Assembly: GCA_003427395.1 (NCBI GenBank)
Contig: BFEA01000471.1
Span: 29,276-77,522, forward strand
DNA length: 48,247 nucleotides
Source: Chara braunii
Taxonomy: Eukaryota; Streptophyta; Charophyceae; Charales; Characeae
Reading direction: 5' to 3'
Position 1 is the first letter of the stretch; every line of letters starts with the position of its first letter. The translations under genes were made by a program, and so were the position numbers. Of the stretch, positions 34,001-46,364 are shown one piece after another. Below the pieces are notes generated by a model. That model was given only the letters and a program-made list of their open reading frames with translations. It searched no databases and was not told where the DNA came from.

Positions 34001-37000
34001 CGTTTCGAATCTGGATCCCGGTAGCTCAAGTCACGCTCATTCCCCAATGCGTCGGGGCTGCCAGGGCCGCCGGCTCATCAGGGGTCCATCCTCCGACGAG
34101 TACCGAAGACCATGTAGGCCTGGGCGTCGTTCTCTGGTAGTCTTCTTCGATCGATGAAAGACGCCACGGCACACGCACGGAATCACATAGTCGACATGCC
34201 ACTGTCAGTAGAATATATACCTCGTCCTTTTTTTTTTTTTTTTTTTAGAATTTACCTCGTCCTACGTACAACTGGAGCTCACTCCGGAGCGCTCGCCTTT
34301 GCACACACACGCCCGATGTGTGCTTTCTTGGCACGCGTGATGGGATTGCCAACCTACCGTCTTTCACTCGAATAGAACGCCCGGTCATTATAGCCGTATT
34401 TGGTGCAATTTTCAGTGCAGATACAGGTATAGAGACCGGACGTTCTATTCGGGTGAAGACGGTAGTTCAGCTCTCCACGGCCCGACACTGCGCACGTGAG
34501 GATTACAACCCACTTCTTCAAAAGCCTTGACATCCATCATGACAAAAGGAAAAAAAAAAAAAAAGGGGAAAAAAAGCCTTGTCCTATTATGCGCATGAGG
34601 ATTACAACCCATTTCGTCAAAAGCCTTGACATCCATCATGACCAGGAAAAAAAAAAAAAAAGAAGAAGAAAAAGGGAAAAAAAAAGCCTTGACATCCATC
34701 ATGACAGCTCAGCTGGGGGGTGCCCGCCAGCTGCGAAATTACTACTTGTATGTGGAAGGCGACTGTGATAGCTTCAACGTTCGCCTTCTTGTCAGTGATG
34801 ATGAAGCAAGATCGTCGAAGCACACGATTTCACCTGGCATTACGCTTTTGCACAGCTCGCCCGAGCTGTGATGCTTTTCCCCAGGAAGCCTCAGGAGTTG
34901 GACTGAGTCCTGACCAACGTGCATGCACTTGTGTCCGTAGCGGGACTTGAATCCCCCCCATATTTCCCACTCCCCATATTCCCCACTATCCTCCTCCTTA
35001 CCTTCCTCGGTCTCTCCGTTCCCCCCTCCCTTTCTCCCTCCCTCCCTGCCTTTCCTTTATCCTTTCTTCCTCCCCAGTCAATTCATCCGTCCACTTCCAT
35101 TTGTCCTATTCTGGCCAAGCATGCAGGCGATTCCATCCTGTGCGCGCATCCACCCCTGGCATCCCTCCTATCCTTCCATCTATCCCATTTGTCACACCTA
35201 GTCCTTCCTTTCCTTTCTCGCTCGCTTTGTTTATTGCTTCCCTCCTCCCTCACTGCCACATTCCTCTCTCTCTCGACTTCCCTTCTTTCCTTCCTTCCAT
35301 GCCTCTCTCCCTTCCTTCCTTCCTCGTTCCTTCCTTTCCTCCCTCCCTCCTTTCTCCCTGCCTCCGCCCCTTCCTGCCTGCGTGGCTCGCTTCTTGCACG
35401 ACGTGCTGACATTGCTCCGTCATATCTTACTTCCTGTCTCCCTCTCTCTTCTCTCCTCCTTTCTTCTTGTTCTTTCCCCCTGACCTTACTCGCATCCTTG
35501 CCTCCTTCCCCCTCCTTTCTCCCGCCAGGGACATTTTGTCCCTTTGCTCCCTGTTTCTGATCCCTCATTTTCCTTCCTTCCTGTCTTCTTCGTGATCGCA
35601 CTTTGCTTCCTTGGTTACCCTTCGTCTCTTTCCTGGCTCCTTTTCTCTGTCTTTCTTTCGATGTTTCGTTTTTCTGCTCTCGGCCTCTCTTCCTTTTTTT
35701 TTTCTTCCTTCGCCGTTATTTGTATCCGTATGCATATGATCGTACAACGCTAATTATATGATGTACGTAAGTAGACGTGTACGTGTACGTGTCTGTCTGT
35801 GATCACTCAGAACGATGATACATTGATAGAACGAATGATTAAGTGTGTGACCTGTCCCTGGCCAGGGGGTACGGGTTGCATGCACATCCCCTGCGGGGGA
35901 GAAAGGACTCGAGAGTAGACTGTAATATTGGCGGTTTGTGAATGATAAGCGGTGTCCCTCTCGTGGCTTGACTGTATGATGCGCTTTCCCCCCTTGCTGC
36001 TGAACGTGTACACGCACCCCATGGACAAGCCCGATTCTCTTCATCTTCCCGTTGAAAGAGGAGATCAGGTTCGTGGTCAAATTCAAATTTAAGCTTTGCC
36101 ATCTGAGATTATTCATGGAATGACCTATTCCCTGGGGGAGGCGGCGAATGTACAAGTAAGCTGGAAGGGACAGAGGGGCAGGAAAGAAAAAACTGCAAGG
36201 ACGAAGAAGTGAAGTGGGAAAAACTAAGGAAGCAAGGGTGATTGCTGGGAAGGACATGGCAGAAGCGAAGGACAGAGGAAGGGGGAAGCGGGAATGCGAG
36301 GAAGGTGCGAGAAGAGGAGGGGTAGGATTGACAAGTGATGGATGGAAAGAAGACAAATAAGCAACCAAGGGTGGGTAGCTGGAAGGGACAGGGGCAGGAA
36401 AGAAAAAACTGCAAGGACGAAGAAGTGAAGTGAAAAAAACTAAGGAAGCAAGGGTGATTGCTGGGAAGGACATGGCAGAAGCGAAGGACAAAGGAAGGGG
36501 AAGCGGGAATGTCAGGAAGGTGCGAGAAGAGGAGGGGTAGGACTGACAAGTGATGGATGGAAAGAAGAAAAATAAGCAACCAAGAGTGGGTAGGGCATGG
36601 CCGAAGTGAAGGGGATAGGAGGAGGGGCGAAGTTTGGGAATGTCAGGAAGGGAGGGAAAGAGGGGAAGTGGGAATGTCAGGAAGGTGGGAGAAGAGGAGG
36701 GGTAGGACTCGCAAGCAGCGATGGAGAGGAGAAAAATAAGGAATCAAGGGTGGGTAGGGCATCACACAAGTGGCGAAGGGGATAGATAGGAGGGGAGAAG
36801 TTTGGGAATGTCAGGAGTGTAGGAAAAGAGGAGGATTTAGGTCTTCAAGTAAGTAAATAAAGCTTGAAAGAGAAAAAATGCAGAGCTGTGGGACTGGATA
36901 TGACGTGGCCTCATTCAGTCCAATGATGATGATTTGGTGCATTTTATTTGCAAAAATGTGAACAGGACCTCAAAGGAGATTTCAGATTTGGAGGGCGAGC

Positions 37001-38834
37001 TTCTACAGATGAGAAACTTGCTCTCAGCTCAGGCATCGCTGATTCATGGCTTGGTCGAAGTTGGTTCTCCGACTGGGGTACTGTCGGTTCGAGAGGGATC
37101 TGGACCATCGAGTTCCTCGCTCGATGAGGTGGATCTCCTGGAGGATGAGCTTGAGCCGTCGGTGGCGGATGAGCGGGCTGCGGAGCTTCCGGATATTTTA
37201 GATGTGCTGCTGGCAGAGCGCAAAGTTGAGGATGCTCTCAGTTTGCTGGAGGAGGGGGAAAAGTTGGTGTCTGAATCGCAGAATGGTGGTCACCAGGGCG
37301 GTGACGAGGACATGCTAAGCCACGAGGCGGCGGCTGCATTGCATTTGGCCTTGTCAGAGAGACGAACTCGACTTGCTGAGCAGTTGGCAGAGTCAGCACA
37401 GCAGCCCTCGGTCCGTGGGGCAGAGCTGAGGGCTGCGATATCTGCACTAGGACGACTTGGGGATGGTGCTCGTGCACACAGTTTGCTGCTCAACTCGCAT
37501 CGTGAGCGACTCCGGAACAATGTGCGGTCATTGCGGCCAAGTGGGACATCGTATGGTGGCGCATACACTGCCGCTCTATCCCAAATGGTCTTCTCGGCAA
37601 TAGCGGCAGCTGCCAGTGACTCCGTTGCGGTCTTTGGCGACCAGCCAGCGCATGCATCAGAGCTTGTACTTTGGGCTCATGCAGAGACAGAGCGGTGCGC
37701 CAATCTTCTCCGCCGCCATGTCTTGTCTGCGTCTGCCGCGGCTGGAGGGTTGCGAGCTGCAGCAGAGTGTGTGCAGATTGCCCTTGGCTATTGCTCTTTG
37801 CTGGAAGAGTCGGGACTGGCTCTGACTCCCGTGCTGTCCAAGTTAGTACGGCCCAGTGTTGAAGAAGCCGTTGCAGCGAACCTAGACCGAATCAAAGAGA
37901 GTGTGGCAGCGCTAGCTGCTGTTGACGACTGGTCACTCACTTTGCCCCAGCCATCACAAAGGGGAGTTGGGAGGACACCATACTCTATGTCTGCAAATCT
38001 GAAGTTAACAAGCAGTGCACATAAGCTCTACTCGATGGTGCAGGTGAGTAACTTGCTTGCCGTAGCTTCCTTCTCTTTTTCCCGCTGTTGTGGTGATGCA
38101 TGGCCAATGGCCAAATTTGTACAGTGTTGAGCTGTTCAATCTTGACCCTTGGGGGGTGTCTGAGCGCGAGGATGGTGGCCCCACTGCAGCCTTGGCGATG
38201 GTGATTGCTTGGTGGTCGTCACGACTTGGGGGGGGGGTCACCATCGGGGAACTTCTCTTTGAAAGAATTACACTATTCCCGAGCCTCCTTTTTTTTGTGT
38301 TTGAAAGCACTTGCTCCGATTTCATTCATGGGGCGCGGCACGCGCTGGAAACTAGGTCCAGCGTTCCATATATGCCAATAATGACTGAATCGGATTAGTG
38401 GGGAGTGCGAGATTAGTTACCCTACCAGTGGTCTGAGCTTAGTAGATGCATCACAAAAACCAAGCTCAGACCACTTTAGCCTGATGTATGTAACAGGCTG
38501 CCAGGTAATTTCGTCAGACCCCTTTAGCCTGATGTAACGGGCTGCCAGATAAACAAGATCTGTTGGCGAGAGTGGCCGGGGCAGTAGGTGAGGGCCTGCG
38601 AAGAGGTTCAAGCAGAGGAACTCAGCCGTCATCTACAAATGTCTGTTGGCGAGAGTGGCGGGGGCTTTTCGGCCATTTGTACCTGTCGTGGAAGCAGTGC
38701 GACGCAGCGCGACTTGATGACTGATAAGCGAGTGACGGCTACGATTCGACTGGTGCTGGGTGCTATAGCTAGTTGATAGAGGGAAAGAAGAGGGAGATAT
38801 TATGAGATGGGTTGTGAGGCTTGTGGTTAGGAGT

Positions 38835-38908
<74 letters not shown>

Positions 38909-41900
38909 TACCTGTTGTTGATACCATTTGTGTGGTTGCCATAGCCGTCTGTGGAACAAGACAGTTTGTTGTAATTTTGACTTGACGTCCCAAGCTACCT
39001 TTGGCCTTCTCATTGTGTGTGTGAATGTGTGTGTGAACTGGCATGTGTTACGATCCTGGTCATTCCCAAAGTGCAAATTCACAATGAAAGACAATGCCAC
39101 CCAATTGTGAAAGAAATGAAAACACTTGCAAAGAGATATAGACCAAAGAAGAGAGAAAGAAGAAGAAGAAGACGATGTATACCAGCAAGACCAATGACAA
39201 ATCCCCCTTCTGTCTCCACCTTCCTCCTCCTCCTTCACTTCGCCAATCTTATTCTTCTTCCAATAATAATAATAACAATGAGTGGATGAACCAGAATCAA
39301 TGTCCGAAGTTCCCTCTTACTGCTGACACAACAACAGGTCCACCATAGCTATGGCTTCCCCCCCCTTCTTCCACCTCTCACATGCCTAGGCTATGGCGGA
39401 CTACTGAGGGCCCTGCCCTCCTGTGCAAAGGACAACGCAAAGCAGCTATGTCGCTGCACTGCTGTCCAAAGGACAACCCAAAGCAGCTATGCCGCTGCTG
39501 ACTAAGCCCCCATGCCTGACTCTGCCTCGAGCTTCCTTGGTGCGACACTACCCCAACTGGGGCCTTTCAGATGCAGCGCCCAACAAGGTGATGAAGATGG
39601 TGTCCACCATAGCCAGGTAGGTACCTCGCCACTCTCCTCCTTCGCCCCCTTCTTCCTCCTCAAACTGGGCTGCTCGCCATAGCCAGGGGGAGGGCCCAAC
39701 TGCTCGTCACCTCCAGGCAGTGCTGCCCAAGTCCAGCGCTTGCCTCCAGCAGCATGCCGCCAATCCTTGCATACCGCAAATGAGGAGGAGCTGCTTGCTC
39801 CTCCGGAAGATATAGCGGCCTACTGGCCCCTTGGGCGGTGACTTCCTAGGCCGAATGGCCTCCCAGCAACAGGTACCTCCTCCCTTTCGGAGGGAAACAT
39901 CATTGCAAGCTCTGCTATCGTTCGGACAGGCCCTAGACTCGGGCTACTTGGACTGGTACCAGCCTACCTGTAACCTACTGCTACTGGGCCTCTAAAAATC
40001 CCAACTTTGTCTTCTTCTCGACCTCCAGTACCTGACACTTCTACCACTACTTGAGTGGTACCGGCCTACCTGCTACTTGAGTGTTAAGTGTCGCGGGCCT
40101 ACCCCCGCTACTTGAGTTTTTTCCCCGCTGCAACCCTCAAAGTCACAGCCACAGGTAAGTACCGGCCCCGCGGGCCCTTTCAACCAACAAGTACCCTCGC
40201 AGGTCACACACACACTCAGCTGACAAGCACTCAGACAGGCACGCAACCCAGCAGGCATGCACACATGCACAAACTTGGAAACCACAGCAGAATGGGGGAA
40301 TCTCAGCAAGGCATTCATTCCAGCGGCAAATCCCAGAAATCAGCAGTGTTCTCAGTCTGTGTTTTGGCGGGTCATTACACAACCTCCCTCTCAAGAGCGA
40401 GCGAGGTCCCTTCGAGCGAGTGACTCATTCAGAGTCGGCACAAAATGCGTCGTAGGCGTAGATCAGAAAGAGAGATTTAGTATAACCATGAGGAGTGAGT
40501 TTTGCAGAAAACTCAGCAATCTGTTCATCAGCGATCTGTTGTCCATAAGCGTTAACAACATGGGGAGCATTCTTTAGCAACTCTTTTCGGTCGATCCAAT
40601 AGAACTTGTTCAACGGGTGATAGAGGAAGTGGACCTTGTACTCTGTTCCTCCCTCTTCCTTCATGGGAAACAATTCTGTCTCACTCATGGCCGCCGTTTA
40701 TAGGATGAGGTATCATAGGATCTCATAAGGGAAAAGTCTCATCATTGATGTGTGGCAACAGTTTTGACGCGTGAAAGACCAGATATGTGTGCAGATGAGG
40801 AGGCACGCCAATCATATACGAAGGACCAAAATCATCCCCAACCACCTTTAGAACCTGCCAAGGGCCATAGTACAGTGGAAGAAGCTTTCGTGATACGCCC
40901 TCTTCGTAAGAAAACTCGGACATTTTGACCCAGACATAACTTCCTACTTCGAAGTTCCTTCTTTGCGCGACGTGTTAGCATGTTTGATCATGGTATGCTG
41001 ACGCTTGTTCATTGCTCTGATAGCAGCTTTGAGCAAGCGTGCACAATTGGCATTGTCAGGCATGTCGGGTGTCAGACCAAGGGACCTTTTTGGGGAACAG
41101 ATAGGAGAGAGGACTGCACAACTGATTTGGTGTCACGCCAGTTGCAGAGTGAATGAAGTTGTTGTACAACCCCTTCACTTTGTGTAGCTCCTTGTCCCAC
41201 GTGTTCTGATCTGGAACAATTAACGCGCGAAGTAGTTGGATGACAGTCTGGTTGATTTCGTCGACCAATCTATTGGCTTCGGGGTGTCGACCATAAGTCT
41301 TGTTGAGTTTAATGTCGTAGATTTGAGAAGTGAAGTCCTTCCAATCAGCACTAATGAACCTGGTGTCCCGATCACTCACAAAAGTTTTCGGGGGTCCATA
41401 CTGTAGAATGTATTGCTGGTGAAATTCTTCGATTACAAACTCAGTTGGTGGATGAGGAGGTAGAGGAATCAAATTCAGAAATTTGGAAAAATGATCCATG
41501 ATGACCATGACTTGTGAATGTCCTCCCTCGCTCACCTTTCCCATGTTCGTGAAATTGATAGAGACCGACTCACCGGGTCCATTAGGAATGGGGAGGGGTT
41601 TTAGTAGACCATAAGGCTTATGCCTATGGACCTTGGTTCTTTGACAGACTTGACATTCAACAATAAATTTTTGAGCAGATCCCTTTATTCCCGACCAATC
41701 AAAATTCTGCAAAAGACTTCCATATGTCTTCTCAAAGCCGAAGTGTCCACTCCGACCATGTGCCAAATCCAAGAAATGAGTCCGGAGAGGTGCATGGTTG
41801 GGTACACACAAACGATCAAACTTCCCATACCAGCGGAATACAAGACCCTCGCATTCGTGAAAATCAGGCTGACTGCTAGGGTCAACCTTCAGCTGCTCAA

Positions 41901-44142
41901 GGATGGGACTAAGGTCCGGATCCTTGGCAGTGTGTTCGACCAGATGCTCCTTCAGTTTCCTTCGGAGGTCATACAAGTTCACAAGGCAAGTCAAAAACTC
42001 AGGATGTTGCGACAAAGCATCAGCAACACGATTATAACAACCTTTCTGGTGTTTCAGTTTAAAATTCTAAACCTCAATGTCATGCAACCAGCGGGTCAGC
42101 ATCGGAGAGAGATCAATTTGCGTTTTAATCCAATGCAAGGTCCGATGATCTGAGCAAACCTTGAAGTGGCGACCCAAGAGGTAGTGCTTCCAATGTGTGA
42201 GCGTTTCGCGCAAGGCAAAGAGCTCACACATATACGTGGAGGTTACCTTGTGGCTGGGCATGCGTTTGCTGTAATACTCGAGCGGACGCAGGCGATTGCC
42301 ATCATCTTGTTGCAACACTGCACCAATCCCATACTGGCTCGCGTCCGTAGTGACTACGAACGTGAGGTTGGGATCCACAATGCGGAGCACAAGATGACTT
42401 ACCAAATTCTCTTGCATAGGCAACATTTTTGCTTGTTAGTCTCAATAGTGGGTGAGCAATGACAAAAAAATTGGGCACAAACTTTCAGTAATACGAAGCC
42501 AAACCAAGAAAAGAACGCGGTTCGCGTACGTTCGTCGGTTGAGGCCACTTTCGTATGACCTCAACCCCGGCTCGAGGCCGTTTGCAGATAACTGGTGCCC
42601 AAGATAGATGACGCTGTCCCTTCCAAACTCAGATTTCTGTAAGTTGAGGTGCAATTGTGCCTCCTTGAGGGCTTGCACAACCTACCGCTACTGGGCCTAG
42701 ACTCGGGCTACTTGGACTGGTACCAGCCTACCTCTAACCTACCGCTACTGGGCCTCTAAAAATCCCAACTTTTTGTCTTCTTCTGCTAGGCCTCCAGTAC
42801 CCGACACTTCTACCACTACTTGAGTGGTACGGGCCTACCTGCTACTTGAGTGTTTTTCCCTCTGCTCTAAGTGTCGCGGGCCTACCCCCGCTAGTGTTTT
42901 CCCCGCTGCAACCCTCAAAGTCACGGCCACAGGTAAGCACCGGCCCCGCGGGGCCTTTCAACCAACAAGTACCCTCGCGGGTCACACACGTACTCAACCG
43001 ACAAGCACTCAGACAGGCACGCAACACAGCAGGCATGCACACACGCACAGACTTGGAAACCACAGCAGAATGGGGGAATCTCAGCAAGGCATTCATTCCA
43101 GCTGCAAATCACAGAAATCAGCAGTGTTCTCAGTCTGTGTTTTGGCGGGTCATTACACGTGTAACCTTGGGAGAAATTTGTGTGAAGGATGCATGTGTTT
43201 TTTTCAATTCATAGGAATCCGAACTTGAAAGGATGAATAATGGTGTTTCTGTAACAGTATTTGATTGTAGTATTGACGTCCAGTTTTCACTTTCACCAAG
43301 TCATCTCAACAAATATGTATCATTATCAGTTGTTTCTTCTCTCATCCGTAACGAGAACAGCGCCAGCCAAAATAATGAACTGAGCAGGTATGTGCTGAAC
43401 TCACTCAAGACTAGGTACGTTGCATGTACTCTGCCTTGCTCAACTCTCATACTCAACTTATGCAATTCCTTGAGCCATAACATTTGCATGGTTGCTCCAA
43501 GCGTTCGCAAGAATTTCAGTGCCTCTCGATGCCAGTTCCTAGGGCTACTAGGAAGTTCATCACCATGGCCAGGATGCCCTCTCCAGCATCTGATGAATGG
43601 ATCCAAACTGCAGCACTAGAGGGTAAAGCAGCAACAGGCTGTCATCAATGGACCATCATCGAATCAGATGTCTTGTGATGGTTCCTTATCAACGTCACAG
43701 CCGTATATGCCCTTCTCATTGTGTTATGCACTCCACTCATTTTGCTACTGTCCTGCAGGAAGATTGCTGCAGCGAGAAGCGTAAGGCACCCACAAGATCC
43801 TTGCAAACTTCTCTTCAATGCGACATTTTATCGAGGATCCTTCTTGTTTCCCTTTGCATTGTTATGCTGCATTTTATCGAGGATCCTTCTTGTTTCCCTT
43901 CGCATTGTTAGTGCATATGGCCTTGATGTGCTGCAGTCCAAAGTCTCTTGTCACCTGCTCGCACAGCCTTAGTGCTGCAGCAATGCTCTCTCCCCCTGGC
44001 ATCATAATTGTTGCCACAAGTACTGCACCTGGAGTATTGACTCCCAGAAAATGCATAACGGGTTGGTTGACTGCAGCATTCTGTTGACGTGTTGGTGATG
44101 AATGCGCCGCTAAATTCGTTCTAGTGCTGTGTTGGCTTCTCC

Positions 44143-44180
<38 letters not shown>

Positions 44181-44875
44181 AACAGAACCTTGTGGTTCTG
44201 GCTCCTTTTCCATTCTGGGGAGCCCGATTCCTATTCCGCCGGCAAGTCCAAGATAGTACATTGCTTACTCACTCACACTCCTCCCCCTTATGGCGTGGAG
44301 GCCCAGAAGACGGCATTGATTACTTCCTTGAAGGAGGATGTACCGATCTTCACCCCTGCTTAAGTTAGCCTATTCTAGGCTGTTGTTTTCCTTGGAAGCT
44401 ATGAGTGTCTGCTACTTGACTTTGCTGGACAGTTCCGGTCTGCTCTTGATGTGCCGAAATATGAAATGCAGCATGATTGCGGATGTGCTGGTAGGATGGG
44501 TGCTTTTCACCCTCAGCTTCGCATAGTGACCTCCAATTATGTGTCGTGCATGTGCCGCGCATATGTGTCATGCATGGTCTTTGCCATGTGGAAGTTCAGG
44601 GAATTGGAAGCATTGGCCACACGAAACATTTCTGCAGCCCGTGCGATGTCCAACCTGGTCGGCTGCCAAGCAAACACCTTCGTGCATGACTGTTGCTTCT
44701 GCACCTCTGTCGGAAGGATGCAATCTTTCACGCGGAGTCATGACAAGGGCGCGTGGTTTTGGTGAACTCCAGCGATTTTTGGACTCTGGCAGCGATTTTC
44801 TGAACTTTGCGCTATTCGTGAACTCTGACAAAGGGACGTGGTTACTGCAATGTATACGGTCACCCTTCAGGCGCG

Positions 44876-44942
<67 letters not shown>

Positions 44943-46214
44943 CTCGCTCGCTCGCTCGCTCACATACACGCAGGGGTAACCATGGCTGAGTGGGTGTTTA
45001 GAGTGTTTGTTTTTGGCTGTGACAGATTAGTATCTCAGACTTACTGCCGTTGGATCGACAGCCTGCTAGGATTGCCGAGTTGGTGCGAGTAAAGACTTTC
45101 TTTTCTCTGGGGGATCGCTAACTCTGGGCGGTGTTGTGAGTCCTTGTCCACCAGTCAAATGCATCCTGGGAAGACTGTCGGGGTTCAGCCTCCTGATGAG
45201 TCAGTGAAAGTCCGACGAAACACTCTGGCACAGTCATGCTCTCTTTTGTGGAGATGTGTATAGCGAACATGACAACACACACACAACACACACGCACAAA
45301 AAAAAAGAGCATTCTATGATGTGTGTGCATGAAGTGTAGACGCCCGCACCTCAGCACGCCTCACCTCACACACACACCTCCAATCAGCACAACATGCTTC
45401 ACACACTGCACCACACGGCGCTCCACACAGGTGCACCACAAGTCCGCTTTGTTCATCTGTTCATTTATCTTGCCAAGTTGCCACTCCTGAGTGGTATTCA
45501 GTGTTTCTCTTCTCCTGATCTCTTTGGATTTTGTTTCAATGCATGGGCGTGACTTGGTTATCATAGGTAAACATCAACGTGTCATTTGTGGCATACTGCG
45601 CATCCACACGGGCCTGCAGGGCCCGACCGGACGGAAAATAAGGGCCCTCCAGGCCCTGTGTCGTTTCAGCCTAAAAACCTGAAAATGAGGGCCATTTTCA
45701 GGCCCTCATAAAGTCGACCTGCCCTGAAACTCAGGCGCCAGCCCAGGGTTTAGCACAGACCATTTTTGGGCCTGTTTCAAGACAACCTTTGTTTGAACTT
45801 CAATGCCAGGGTCTGGCATGTTTCGGCATTGGCAAGAGCAGCCTCCCGGATGGGCCAGCACTATATAGAACTAAGGGACTTCCCAGGCAGTTCACAGGCA
45901 CTTCACGTGCAGGAGGCAGGGGGCAGTCTTCAGGAGTCGGCAGCAGCACTCTGGAGGAGCGCTGCAGTAGTAGTAGTAGCGTTAGGAGTAGCCTTCAGCG
46001 CTGGGCGCTATTAGGAGCTAGAGTAGCGTTGGGGAAAGAGAGAGGGTTGGCGGAGGCCAGGGAGACTTACCTGTGGCGCCATAGCTCCAGCTTCGTCTTC
46101 GATGTACCTGCAACCAGGCGCCACCTTCACAAGAGAGAGAGTTCTTCTCCCTCCTCTTAAGTCCACCATCTCTCCCTCACCCTCTCGCCACCTGACTTCT
46201 CGGTATCTGCAGAC

Positions 46215-46284
<70 letters not shown>

Positions 46285-46285
46285 N

Positions 46286-46364
<79 letters not shown>

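Larger units (their letters stand above)
31363..36965 (+). other. EXO84 intron 2
   Basis: 5603-bp GT-AG intron ending GTGAACAG. It carries MITE-like elements, a foldback, tRNA-like modules, A-tract duplications and long pyrimidine-rich and purine-rich tracts, listed separately. No other gene was found inside. Confidence 0.85.
39931..43158 (-). mobile_element. Internally deleted Ty3/gypsy chromovirus-like element
   Basis: Antisense to EXO84 in intron 3. Terminal repeats at 39931-40380 and 42695-43158 flank about 2.3 kb with the end of RT, RNase H, integrase, a GPY/F module and a chromodomain-like tail, in Ty3/gypsy order on the minus strand. Gag, protease and most of RT are missing, and the RT remnant abuts the 5' repeat with no primer-binding site. 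The minus-strand LTR start reads TGTAATGACCCGCC. A matching target duplication was not found. Confidence 0.88.

Noticed and set aside
34919-35601. 213- and 172-residue ORFs on opposite strands
   Set aside because: Both are produced by the pyrimidine/purine skew (Pro/Ser/Leu versus Arg/Glu/Gly).
35754-36579. Minus-strand ORFs with repeated FCHVLPSNHPCF-type text
   Set aside because: They translate the 218-bp purine-rich minisatellite. The protein repeats follow the DNA repeats exactly.
36934-36965. Upstream extension of EXO84 exon 3
   Set aside because: The frame is open, but the text before TSKEIS does not fit the family, while splicing from 31362 to 36966 restores FIR-TSKE exactly.
38044-38130. 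Continuation of EXO84 exon 3 to the stop at 38130
   Set aside because: The family text ends at SMVQ, a GTGAGT donor follows at once, and the next conserved block (EFLDDVTP) begins at 46773.
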